A stretch of 64,000 nucleotides of DNA from Planctomycetota bacterium (GTDB lineage Bacteria; Planctomycetota; Phycisphaerae; UBA1845): the NCBI GenBank assembly GCA_030616775.1, contig JAUWWQ010000012.1, positions 29,545 through 93,544 on the forward strand, given 5' to 3'. Each line of letters begins with the position of its first letter. Position 1 is the first letter of the stretch. The translations under genes and the position numbers were made by a program. This document shows, in pieces, positions 17,544 through 25,505 of this stretch. The notes under the pieces are model-generated. The model worked only from the letters and a program-made list of their open reading frames with translations. It was not told where the DNA came from and searched no databases.

Positions 17544-17804
17544 ATGAAGCTGTTGTCTGTTTTAGCCCAAGCAAGATCCCATTTGCGGCCGATTCGGCGC
17601 GGCAGGGTTAGTTCCGGCCGCCGAAGCAGGCTTGCCTTGACCCTGGCTGCCGCACTCGCAGGCGGGTCGCTCCTGAGCACTTGCCAGACTCGCCTCAAAG
17701 ATGCGATCGTCAGCGGCTCTAAGGACTATTTTTTCACCTTCCTTGATCCGAGCAGCATGGCCGAGTTCTTACTCGACCAAGCAGGCGATGCTGAAGAGGA
17801 ATAG
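17544..17804 (+). CDS. Small exported protein, third of the cluster
   Basis: This 86-residue protein has a basic N-terminus with several Arg, a hydrophobic segment LALTLAAALAGGSLL and STC at the cleavage region. Then comes the mature part RLKDAIVSGSKDYFFTFLDPS. LSTC is not a canonical lipobox, but a Cys-anchored or cleaved form is likely. The FLDPSSMAEFL part echoes the SLFDP of the first gene. An ATG lies 40 nt after the previous stop. Function unknown. Confidence 0.6.
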   Translation: MKLLSVLAQARSHLRPIRRGRVSSGRRSRLALTLAAALAGGSLLSTCQTRLKDAIVSGSKDYFFTFLDPSSMAEFLLDQAGDAEEE

Positions 17805-17946
17805 CCGCAAAGCCGGCGATGCCATCAACGCCGTGCTGGCCACCGCCGGGTCCAACCTTCGCAAGCTGCAGCGGCGACTTGCCGCCGCCCCGACCCACTG
17901 GCTCGAGCGCATCACGCACACCCACAGACCCGCGAACGCCCTATAG
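17788..17946 (+). CDS. Possible 52-residue basic protein overlapping the previous gene
   Basis: A frame starts in the last codons of the previous gene (+1 shift) and encodes a short Arg/Lys/Ala-rich helix: MLKRNSRKAGDAINAVL, then LRKLQRRL. The overlap and the preceding GGC-rich context allow coupling, but there is no Shine-Dalgarno and no homology I know. It may be a frameshifted tail of the upstream gene or chance. Confidence 0.22.
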   Translation: MLKRNSRKAGDAINAVLATAGSNLRKLQRRLAAAPTHWLERITHTHRPANAL

Positions 17947-18033
17947 CTCACACAGAACACACGCCCTTTTTCAGGGACGACTAACTATGAATCCGTTCCC
18001 AAGTGCCGTCAACCGGCATCGCCAACAGATCGA

Positions 18034-18621
18034 TCACCTGGCCGGTGTGGATGCATCGGGCAGTTCCAGAACGCGGCTGGTTACACCATGCTCCCGGCAA
18101 TACGCAAAAAGCATGTGCACGTAAGACGCCTTTACGTGAGCGGTGCCCTTCAAACCCAGTTCTGCCTGGACTGCCCGGATGGCGGCTTCGTTGGGCCCTT
18201 CAATCTCCACAAACAGCCCGATGTGGGGCGGCTCATCCAGCTCGATCCGGCAGTCGCGACGGCGCCAGCTTTCCCGGCGCTTTTGATAGGAGAGGACCAC
18301 GACAAAGCCGAGCCCGTGGAAGATGTTGGCGGCTGTCTCAGCATCACCAATCTCGATTTCCAGTTCCTCGCGTGACTTGAATGGCCCGGAGCGCACCGGC
18401 CCTTTGAAGGTTAATGTGGCCTGTCGATCATCGCTGCCCTCCACTTTCACTGAGCGAATACGCAGTCCACATCCCCGGTGCCGCAGGGAACCGTCCGGCC
18501 GATCGAAGATTACGTTCGTCTCCAGCACGCGCCCCAGGGACGTCGCTCCAATCGCTTGCAGCCGCTCGCGCACCGGCTGGTGCGACTCGACACGGAACTT
18601 CGCTTCGATTTCCGAAGGCAT
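18034..18621 (-). CDS. CYTH-domain protein (class IV adenylate cyclase/thiamine-triphosphatase-like)
   Basis: This 195-residue CYTH protein opens with EIEAKFRV, the ExExK signature that binds metal-triphosphate. Further tunnel residues follow: R in LRIRS, the LTFKGP strand, SREELEIEI, and ELDEPPHIGLFVEIEG near 130-145. CYTH enzymes act on triphosphate compounds (ATP to cAMP, inorganic triphosphate or thiamine triphosphate). Class IV cyclases (CyaB) have this length, but the substrate cannot be told from sequence. It begins 64 nt after the leuS stop on the same strand, so it is likely co-transcribed. Confidence 0.88.
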   Translation of the reverse strand: MPSEIEAKFRVESHQPVRERLQAIGATSLGRVLETNVIFDRPDGSLRHRGCGLRIRSVKVEGSDDRQATLTFKGPVRSGPFKSREELEIEIGDAETAANIFHGLGFVVVLSYQKRRESWRRRDCRIELDEPPHIGLFVEIEGPNEAAIRAVQAELGLKGTAHVKASYVHMLFAYCREHGVTSRVLELPDASTPAR

Positions 18622-18684
18622 GAGAGGAATAGCGAATAGCGAGATACACGCACCTGTGACCCGACGATCAAACGGGTCGCTTTA

Positions 18685-21600
18685 TCAGGTTGCCACGATG
18701 TTAACCAGTCGTCCTTTCACGACGATGACCTTGCGAATCGTTTTGCCCTCGATCGCGGCAGCCACCTTCTTTTGAGTGAGCGCCGCCGAGCGAACGGTCT
18801 CTTCGTCCGCGTTGGCGGCCACCATCACGCGGGCTTTGAGCTTGCCGTTGATCTGCACGCCGATCTCGACTTCCTCGTCACGGGCGAGCTTTTCATCGTA
18901 TTTGGGCCAGGGCTCATAGGCGAGTGTCTTATCGTGGCCGAGCCGGTGCCACAGCTCCTCGCCCAGATGCGGTACAAACGGCGACAGCACCAACACGAAC
19001 GGCTCGATGACCGCTCGCGGCCGACGCTGGCGCGGTGTCATGAAGTTGACGAAGTCGAAGATGGCCGCGATGGCCGTATTCAGCTTGAGCTGCTCCAGAT
19101 CCTCGGTCACACGCTTAATCAATTTGTGCAGCACCCGAAGCGTCTCGGCGTCGGGCTTCTCGTCGGTCAGCGCACGGGACAGTTCGTTGGTGTCCTCATC
19201 CATCACCAACCGCCAGATGCGCTGGCACAGTCTAAACAGACCCGGCACGTCCCTGGTGTTCCAGGGTTTGGACGCATCCAGCGGCCCCATGTACATCTCA
19301 TAAAGCCGGAACGTGTCGGCACCCCATTCGGCAATGATCTCGTCGGGGCTGACCACGTTTTTGAGGGCCTTGCTCATCTTGGCGATGACGCGGGTCACCT
19401 GTTCACCGGTTTTCTTGAGAATGAACTGATCTTCGCCGCGCTCCTCCACCGCATCGGGGCCGACGGTTATGCCCCGCTTGTCCCGGTAGGCGAAGCCCTG
19501 GATCATCCCCTGATTGAACAGCTTGCTGAACGGCTCGCGAGTCGAGGCGAAGCCCAAGTCGCAAAGCACCTTGTGCCAGAACCTGGCATAAAGCAGGTGC
19601 AGCACGGCGTGCTCGGCGCCGCCCACGTACAGATCGACCGGCATCCAATACTGCTCCGCCTTGGCGTCGCAGAATCGCCCGGTGTTATGCGGATCGATGA
19701 AGCGAAGATAGTACCAGCACGAACCGGCCCATTGCGGCATGGTGTTGACGTCATGGCGATAACGCCGCCCGTCGCGCTCGACGAAAAGCCATTCTTTTGC
19801 CCGACCAAGCGGCGGCTCCGGAAGCGTCTCGGCGTCCTCGGCGGCCTGCGTCGGCTTGAAGTCCTTCACCTCCGGCAGTTTGACTGGAAGCTCATCATCG
19901 GTCAGGCCGATGGTCTCACCGTCCTCCCCGTGCAGAACGGGGAACGGTTCACCCCAATATTTTTGCCGGCTGAAGACCCAATCCCGCAGCTTGTAGTTGA
20001 CTGCCGCCCGGCCCAGACCCTTCCGTTCGAGCCAGGCGTTGATCTTTGCCTGGGCTTCGGGGGTTAGCAGGCCGTTCAGGTCGCACACGTCTTGCAGCAA
20101 TACCGCGGATTCCTTCCGCGCCGGGGAGTTGATACTGGCCCCCTCGCCGACAAACGCTTCGGCGAAAATGCCCGGATCATCGGCATAAGCGAAAGTCGCC
20201 ACCTGCCTTATCCAGCCCGGATCGCCGTCGAGGATGGCCGTCGCATCCTGGGCGGTAATTCCTCCCAGTGTTCCGGCCGCACCGGTCGCCGACTTCATGA
20301 GCCGTTCGATCAGCTCGGGCTTGCCTTGCCTGGCGCAGTAATCTGCGTCAAGAGCCCCGCGCATGATCTGCTCATGGAACCAGACCTCATGGGGCTCCAC
20401 CACCGCGACAATTGGAAGACCGAAAGTCTTGGCGAACTCGAAGTCGCGGGTGTCGTGGGCCGGCACGGCCATGATCGCGCCTGTGCCATAGCCCATAAGC
20501 ACGTAGTCGGCGATCCAAATCGGGACCGGTTGTCCGTTGACCGGATTGATCGCGTAGGCGCCGGTGAAGACGCCGGTTTTTTCCTTGGTGTCGGCCGTTC
20601 GGTCTAGATCGGAGCGGTTCCGGGCGGCGGTCACATAGGCTTCGACCTCTGTGCGATGCTCGGGCGTGGTGACCTGTTCGACCAGCTCATGCTCGGGTGC
20701 AAGCACCATGTAGGTTGCACCGAAAAGCGTATCCGCCCTGGTCGTGTAGACGCGGATGGCGTGTGGGAAGTTGTCGTACGAAAGGGCCATGTCCTTGGGG
20801 ACATCACCGTCGCGACACACCCACCGGTCGCCTTCGATGCTCCACTTGTGGGCCAGCGGGAAGACGGCCTCCGCGCCGGTACTCTTGCCGACCCAATTGC
20901 GTTGCATGATCTTGATCGGCTCGGGCCAATCCAGTTCGTCGAGATCGGTTACCAGGCGGTCGGCATACTTGGTGATACGCAGCATCCACTGCCGAAGGGG
21001 TCGGCGAAACACGGGGTGATTGCCCCGGTCACTTCGACCCTCGTTGGTGACTTCCTCATTCGCCAGAACCGTACCGAGAACGGGGCACCAGTTGACTGGG
21101 ACTTCCGCCAGATATGCCAGACGATGGTGATCCAACACCCGGCGTTGCTCGGAAGCCGACAGATCGGTCCATTTACTCCGACCGGGGACGTCCCGGTCGC
21201 GCACCAGTTGTAAGGCAGCGTTGACGCCCCATCTTCCGGATTCCAGCTCGGCCACAAGCTCACTGATGGGCCTGGCTCGCCCGATGGTCTCCCGGCCCTG
21301 CGGATCAACCCAGCGACACTCGTCGTCGTACCAGCTTTCGAACATCCGCAGGAATATCCACTGCGTGAATCTGTAGTACCCCGGGTCGCTGGTGGCGAGT
21401 TCCCGGCTCCAATCATAGCTGAAGCCGAACATCTTGAGCTGCTGTCGGTAGCGGTCGATGTTACCCTTCGTGGTGACGGCCGGGTGGACGTTGTGCTCGA
21501 TGGCATACTGTTCAGCCGGCAGGCCGAAGGAGTCGAAACCCATCGGGTGGAGCACGTTGTAACCGCTCATGCGCTTGTAGCGGGCGATGATGTCCGTGGC

Positions 21601-21816
21601 ACAGTAGCCCACCGGGTGCCCGACGTGCAGCCCCGCACCGCTCGGATACGGGAACATATCGAGGATGTAGAACTTGGGCTTGGCCGTGTCGAATCCGGAC
21701 TCACCCGGATTGGGCATGCGAAACGTGCCGTTCTCTTCCCAATACCGCCGCCATCGACCCTCGATCACGGGAGGATCGTAGCGACCCGGTTTGTTGGTCC
21801 GTTGCGTGTTTGCCAT
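18685..21816 (-). CDS. leuS: Leucyl-tRNA synthetase
   Basis: This is the class I synthetase charging tRNA-Leu, 1043 residues from ATG 21816 (AGAGG five bases upstream). ATG 21828 and TTG 21847-21849 are upstream alternatives. The N-terminus has YPSGAGLHVGHPVGY (HIGH box). The editing domain spans roughly 240-450 with the TRADTLFGATYMVLAPEH segment. The catalytic loop reads KMSKALKNVVSP, where the final Ser of KMSKS is Ala. The C-terminal anticodon and tail domains are present, ending in VIVVKGRLVNIV. It is somewhat longer than the E. coli enzyme (about 860) because of insertions such as the RETIGRARP-rich segment near 165-200. CYTH gene downstream. No T-box leader was seen. Confidence 0.97.
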   Translation of the reverse strand: MANTQRTNKPGRYDPPVIEGRWRRYWEENGTFRMPNPGESGFDTAKPKFYILDMFPYPSGAGLHVGHPVGYCATDIIARYKRMSGYNVLHPMGFDSFGLPAEQYAIEHNVHPAVTTKGNIDRYRQQLKMFGFSYDWSRELATSDPGYYRFTQWIFLRMFESWYDDECRWVDPQGRETIGRARPISELVAELESGRWGVNAALQLVRDRDVPGRSKWTDLSASEQRRVLDHHRLAYLAEVPVNWCPVLGTVLANEEVTNEGRSDRGNHPVFRRPLRQWMLRITKYADRLVTDLDELDWPEPIKIMQRNWVGKSTGAEAVFPLAHKWSIEGDRWVCRDGDVPKDMALSYDNFPHAIRVYTTRADTLFGATYMVLAPEHELVEQVTTPEHRTEVEAYVTAARNRSDLDRTADTKEKTGVFTGAYAINPVNGQPVPIWIADYVLMGYGTGAIMAVPAHDTRDFEFAKTFGLPIVAVVEPHEVWFHEQIMRGALDADYCARQGKPELIERLMKSATGAAGTLGGITAQDATAILDGDPGWIRQVATFAYADDPGIFAEAFVGEGASINSPARKESAVLLQDVCDLNGLLTPEAQAKINAWLERKGLGRAAVNYKLRDWVFSRQKYWGEPFPVLHGEDGETIGLTDDELPVKLPEVKDFKPTQAAEDAETLPEPPLGRAKEWLFVERDGRRYRHDVNTMPQWAGSCWYYLRFIDPHNTGRFCDAKAEQYWMPVDLYVGGAEHAVLHLLYARFWHKVLCDLGFASTREPFSKLFNQGMIQGFAYRDKRGITVGPDAVEERGEDQFILKKTGEQVTRVIAKMSKALKNVVSPDEIIAEWGADTFRLYEMYMGPLDASKPWNTRDVPGLFRLCQRIWRLVMDEDTNELSRALTDEKPDAETLRVLHKLIKRVTEDLEQLKLNTAIAAIFDFVNFMTPRQRRPRAVIEPFVLVLSPFVPHLGEELWHRLGHDKTLAYEPWPKYDEKLARDEEVEIGVQINGKLKARVMVAANADEETVRSAALTQKKVAAAIEGKTIRKVIVVKGRLVNIVAT

Positions 21817-22024
21817 CGGCCTCTGCATTGTCGCTGATAGATTACTCAAAGAGTCCAGTGGACCGCAAAGTCAAGCAGTTTAGGTCGGTGTAGACGGCGA
21901 TTCAAGCGAACCGCGTGTTTTCAGCCGCGCGGGATCCACATCGGCTACACGGCGTAGCCGGCGATACCCGGTTGTTCGGACAAAAGCCAACGCCTAGAAT
22001 AGGAGAATCCAGGAGCAACACGGC

Positions 22025-22945
22025 GTGGACCAGACAGCAGCTTCGCCCGAATCCGAACCGGTTCAGCATCCTGCCAACGATGTCGAGCCCCCGCCCGGCA
22101 ACCACCCGGTGGAGGTGGCCGCCCGCCGGGGGATCGGCCCGCTGAGCCCTCTTGGCCGCGATGTCTGGCACGGGCATACCTGGCCCTGCGTCTCGTGCGG
22201 CCAGCTCGTGCTGCGCAACGCCAAGGCCTGTGACCATTGCGGTCAGGACCTCAGCGAGGAGATGCTCGAAAAGATGATCGCCCACGCCGGGCCGTGGTAC
22301 GTGCTGGAGCATGTCCGGCCATTCCCCGGCGTCAGCCTCGAGCGGATCATTCGCCAGGTTCGCCGCGGGTTGATTACTGAGACATCAATCGTTCGCGGTC
22401 CGCCGACACATTACCAGTGGCGTTTTGCGGCGGAGACGCCGGGCCTGTGCCGGTACTTCGGACGATGCTGGAGCTGCCACGAAGAAGTGTCGCCCTCTGA
22501 CAGTCACTGCAAGTATTGCCTGTCGAGCCTTTCATTCGAACAGCCCCGATCCGCGCCGGCTGTGCCGCCTTCCCCGACCGCAGAGGCATCGGCGAAGTCG
22601 ACGGGATTGGCCGCGCCGGACTCTCATCCGAGCACGGATCGCGAGACGGTAAGGCGGGCTGTGCCCACTGATACCCTGACCGAAGGTTCGCGCCGGCACG
22701 CCGCTGCGCCGTTACCGCCCATCGACGAACTCAAGCGACTCTCAGCCGTTGTCGATCAGGCCGCCGTGCCTGCCCATGACGCCATCTGGGATGAACCACC
22801 GCGCATCGCCGGCATCCGGGCAACCTGGATCGCTGCGGCACTGCTCATCATCGTGATCGTCGCCCTTATGTTCCTCACCCAATCGCGCAGCCCGGAGCCG
22901 CCCCCACCCCCGCTCCCGGCCGCAGGAATGATCGTTTTGCGGTAG
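22025..22945 (+). CDS. Zinc-ribbon/GYF-like protein with C-terminal membrane anchor
   Basis: This 306-residue protein has a zinc ribbon CVSCGQ...CDHCGQ near 59-78, then a GYF_2-like domain (GPWYVLEHVRPFPGVSLE to YQWRFA, about 95-145). A second ribbon CWSCHEE...CKYC follows near 155-172, then a Pro/Ala/Ser-rich linker and one C-terminal transmembrane helix (ATWIAAALLIIVIVALMFL). It is thus tail-anchored with the body in the cytoplasm. GYF-type modules bind proline-rich partners (family knowledge), but the partner here is unknown. The start is GTG 22025 with CAGGAG 9 nt upstream. It diverges from leuS. Confidence 0.8.
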   Translation: MDQTAASPESEPVQHPANDVEPPPGNHPVEVAARRGIGPLSPLGRDVWHGHTWPCVSCGQLVLRNAKACDHCGQDLSEEMLEKMIAHAGPWYVLEHVRPFPGVSLERIIRQVRRGLITETSIVRGPPTHYQWRFAAETPGLCRYFGRCWSCHEEVSPSDSHCKYCLSSLSFEQPRSAPAVPPSPTAEASAKSTGLAAPDSHPSTDRETVRRAVPTDTLTEGSRRHAAAPLPPIDELKRLSAVVDQAAVPAHDAIWDEPPRIAGIRATWIAAALLIIVIVALMFLTQSRSPEPPPPPLPAAGMIVLR

Positions 22946-22957
22946 ACGTCCCCGGGT

Positions 22958-22980
22958 GTGCCACTGCTCTGTGAGCAGTG
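22958..22980. repeat. Short hairpin repeat (gtgccactgctctgtgag family), with a degenerate second copy at 25179
   Basis: cactgct-ctgtg-agcagtg forms a 7-bp stem just after the GYF gene, followed by tcgggcc. The same left half (ggtgccactgctctgtgag) recurs at 25179-25200, where the right arm is lost. It may end transcription of the GYF gene. Confidence 0.6.
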
Positions 22981-23025
22981 TCGGGCCTGTAGGGTGGGCA
23001 CCGGCCACCGGCCATCTGGAATGAT

Positions 23026-23188
23026 TAGTCATCTCCCTTTTGAATTTCTACTCTGTGCCGAGAATTACGCTGTGCCGAGAATCCTTTCTCGGCACCTGCC
23101 GGAGGATCGAGAAGGGATTGTCGGTCCAGCGATGATAGTCGCGTTTTTTATGAAACATGGTACTAGTCATCTCCCTTTTGGATTTCTA
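23026..23188. repeat. Hairpin element copy 2 flanked by 25-bp direct repeats
   Basis: A 113-bp element (23051-23163) lies between two 25-bp copies of tagtcatctcccttttg-R-atttcta (23026-23050 and 23164-23188, 24 of 25 identical). It contains gtgccgagaa-tcc-tttctcggcac and a duplicated half hairpin. Its core is the inverse of the copy at 10556, while its right margin (tagtcg to gtactag) is in direct orientation. The right direct repeat is the 3' end of the mscS-like gene, so the left one looks like a target-site duplication or partial gene duplication. Confidence 0.75.
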
Positions 23189-23669
23189 GTATCTTTTGTA
23201 TGGCCAGGTTATTGGGGATCGCGATCTTGTTGCCTTTGGGGTCTTCCAGGATGATGTGAAAGAGAGTGATGTCAACTATCTTACCTGTCAGACCATCGGC
23301 CTCCGGCAGTCGCAAGGTATCACCGACCTTCATAGGGAATTAGAAGAAGATGATGATGCTTGTAGTTATGTTGCTTAGGATTGACCAGACTGCGAAGAAG
23401 GCAATGCCGATAAGCGCGAATATGCCCGCGGATGCAACATAGAGGCCCTGGAAGTCATATCCCCATATGAAGCCAAGAGCAATGAGGAATACGAAGAGCC
23501 ATAAGATGGCAAGGACCTTCTTAATCGGAAGGGATCGTGTGTCACTGATGCCTCTGGCTGCGGCATATCTGGTGACCAGCCGCTTTGTGACCGATGAGGC
23601 TAAAAGACAACCGAGTAAGACCGCGATGCTTGCTGACGCACTGATGAGAATGCTTGTGTCGATATTCAT
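23163..23669 (-). pseudogene. mscS-like mechanosensitive channel gene with an in-frame stop
   Basis: The first 109 codons (three hydrophobic helices, then ILSNITTSIIIFF) end at TAA (23340-23342). The same frame continues FPMKVGDTLRLPEADGLTGK and on to IPNNLAIQKILEIQKGDD before TAG at 23163-23165. The read-through product is about 168 residues and has the TM3-pore helix followed by the beta-domain start of MscS proteins (KVGD, then a V-D-I-T-x-x-x-T-like strand). A single nonsense change, probably in a Tyr or Asn codon, therefore splits it. A sequencing error is possible. The locus is richer in A/T than its surroundings. A hairpin element is inserted at its stop codon. Confidence 0.72.
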
Positions 23670-24107
23670 AAGCAGACAACCATAATTGTACTGTCTGAGT
23701 AAATCAAACCAAGCAGACCGTTTCCTTCCGTATAAACCTGCTGAGCCTCAAACCGCTTGAGGGCTCTAGAGCATTCTCGGATATCGTGTAGCGGAACCCC
23801 CCTTTCATCCCCCCTTGCCAAGGGGGGAACGAGGGGGGTCGAGCAATACACAAAATCCGAGTCTGCTCTAAATCCTTGATCTTGCATTGTATCCCTCGTC
23901 CCTCCGTCACGGAGCCTGTCCGCCGGAGGCGGATCGCTTCGTCCCTTCTTGGTCTAGCTTCCTGCCCGCAACCCACGACAATTGGGACACCTAGGCCTCG
24001 AACGGGTACTCCGCGCGTGGGGACCCGCCAGCCCTATCGCTAACCACACCATCGGAGATGGTCCCCCCTATTAATCCCTGTCCAGTGCAGCGTCATGTAC
24101 GGTGTTT
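23670..24107. other. Spacer with C/G-run palindrome and a direct repeat
   Basis: It holds cttccgtataaacctgct-gagcct (23725-23759), whose partner lies at 25025-25059 on the far side of the DUF2806-like gene. It also holds a palindrome ccccccttgcc-aagggggg (23809-23827), extended by further C and G runs on both sides, of the kind seen as dispersed repeats. No gene is supported. Confidence 0.55.
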
Positions 24108-24974
24108 TCATAGATTTCGTGGATATGGAGAGCTCAGAACAAGTCCCTCCTTCATCCAGCGCTGAACGACATAATCCATAAAGCCTTGCACGGGATTAGA
24201 ACCACAGATGCGGGCAAGCTGTGCACCCACATTCGTGAGTAGAACATGCCCGATAGGGAGCTCATTATCCTGCTCCTGTTTGAATTCCATAATCATGGTG
24301 TATCCGTGATAATAGAGCGTGGTACGCTTAGCAAGGCGGCGCTGTACTAATCCAGACAAGGGTTGAAAGCTCACTAATCCAATATCATCGAGGTGCGTAA
24401 GGTTCGGGAAAATGATACCGGCATTGTTGTAAATGCATGCTTCAACATCATATATCAGTGGTATCAGATGCCCCACATCCCAGGCGAAACAGCACAGTGC
24501 CGTGAAGAGGCGTGCGTCAGCCTTATCAAGAGATCCTAGAAAGTTGACTGTCCGCTTAGAGAAGGTTCCTGGGGCATTAGCCTCACCAGCGAGAACTTGG
24601 GACCAAAGTCTCTGCATCTCCCCATCAGAAACGATGCGGCATTTGTCGAAAAAGTTGGCGACCCAATCATTCTCCATTTCCTCCGGTTTAGAGGAATCCT
24701 CAAGTTGTGGGATAGCCTGTTCTGTTATCGTCTCAATGTTCTCTTGTTTGTTTGCTTCTTCAGCTATAAATCGTGTTAGGGCGCGACGTTGAAGATCTGT
24801 TACCTCAATTTGTGCTTGTGCCCTAATGATCTCAGCTTCGGCCTCGGCCTTGGCAACACGTATGATCTGATATGGTTTGCAGTAACCACCTAGTGCATCC
24901 GAGATATTCTCAATCAGCACGGTCCCTGGTTTCGAGATATCGCCAAGGTTAACAATGGAGCTAGCTTTGCTCAT
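24108..24974 (-). CDS. DUF2806-family protein of unknown function
   Basis: This 288-residue cytoplasmic protein has a coiled-coil region AKAEAEAEIIRAQAQIE, then KQENIETITEQAIPQL. The family core follows: DDW-like NDWVANFFDKCRIVSDGEMQRLWSQVLAGE, then PGTFSKRTVNFLGSLDKADARLF. That block matches DUF2806 proteins (D-W-x-x-x-F-F-D ... M-Q-x-LWa-x-iLAGE ... PG-[ST]-[FY]-S-x-R-T). The function of the family is not known. Such genes often sit in accessory islands. Here the gene is A/T-richer than neighbours and bracketed by diverged direct repeats 1.3 kb apart, suggesting acquisition. ATG start; the upstream sequence tccgcgacag has no clear ribosome site. Confidence 0.8.
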   Translation of the reverse strand: MSKASSIVNLGDISKPGTVLIENISDALGGYCKPYQIIRVAKAEAEAEIIRAQAQIEVTDLQRRALTRFIAEEANKQENIETITEQAIPQLEDSSKPEEMENDWVANFFDKCRIVSDGEMQRLWSQVLAGEANAPGTFSKRTVNFLGSLDKADARLFTALCCFAWDVGHLIPLIYDVEACIYNNAGIIFPNLTHLDDIGLVSFQPLSGLVQRRLAKRTTLYYHGYTMIMEFKQEQDNELPIGHVLLTNVGAQLARICGSNPVQGFMDYVVQRWMKEGLVLSSPYPRNL

Positions 24975-25291
24975 ATCCGTTCCGCGACAGAATGACTGTG
25001 TACTCTGGAAGGGCAGGGTGTGCGCTTCTGTATAAACCCGCTAAGCCTTTGACTGCTTAGGAGTCGAAATCTGTGATTATCCGTGACATACGTCATGTCA
25101 TAACAGCCCAAGTTGGGTCAGGATGCGGATAGCATAGCCCGAGGTGTGTGGGGCTGCAAGGGTGGTATTTCCGGCGCGGGTGCCACTGCTCTGTGAGTAG
25201 GTACTTCGGCAGGGCTCTCCGCATTCGGCAGATCGACGTGGCCCACGGGATGACGGCCGGCAGGGGCGCCGGCCGCTACACAAAAAACGTC

Positions 25292-25369
25292 AAAAAGGGG
25301 ACGGGCACCTCGCGCGCGCTGGTTGCCGACGGGACCAGGGGCGTTTGGCTCGGAGCCGGTCCCCTTTTT
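25292..25369. repeat. Foldback repeat, third member of the 5781/5889 family
   Basis: The left arm aaaaaggggacgggcacct and the right arm ggagccggtcccctttt are imperfect inverted copies. Read on the minus strand, the unit starts aaaaggggaccggctccgag and ends ggtgcccgtcccc, matching the arms of the two 80-bp units at 5.8 kb, but the middle differs. Confidence 0.7.
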
Positions 25370-25388
25370 CTGACGAAGACTGCCCTAC

Positions 25389-25505
25389 CAGCCTGTTGAA
25401 GAAGTCGTTTCCGGTCGCCCAAGTGTAGCGCCACCCCTCGTGGGTGGCGCGATACGGAGATTTTCGTCGCCCACAAGGGGTGACGCTACATTATTCAACA
25501 GGCTG
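25389..25505. repeat. MITE-like nested palindrome ending at the ABC-ATPase stop codon
   Basis: Perfect 12-bp terminal inverted repeats cagcctgttgaa (25389-25400) and ttcaacaggctg (25494-25505) enclose a second inverted pair, tgtagcgccacccct (25424 on) and aggggtgacgctaca (ending 25490). The right terminus is immediately followed by the stop codon of the minus-strand ABC gene at 25506-25508. The motif tttttcaacaggct also occurs at 5850-5865. No transposase is present, so this looks like a non-autonomous element. Confidence 0.72.

Larger units (their letters stand above)
24975..25505. other. Repeat-packed spacer
   Basis: It contains, in order, the second direct repeat (25025-25059), a degenerate gtgccactgctctgtgag copy (25179-25200), a foldback repeat (25292-25369) and a MITE-like element (25389-25505). 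No coding frame is credible. Confidence 0.6.

Noticed and set aside
18772..20067. 431-codon plus-strand frame
   Set aside because: It is the antisense shadow of leuS. The minus strand encodes the full synthetase with all motifs, and the plus-strand product has no coherent domain.
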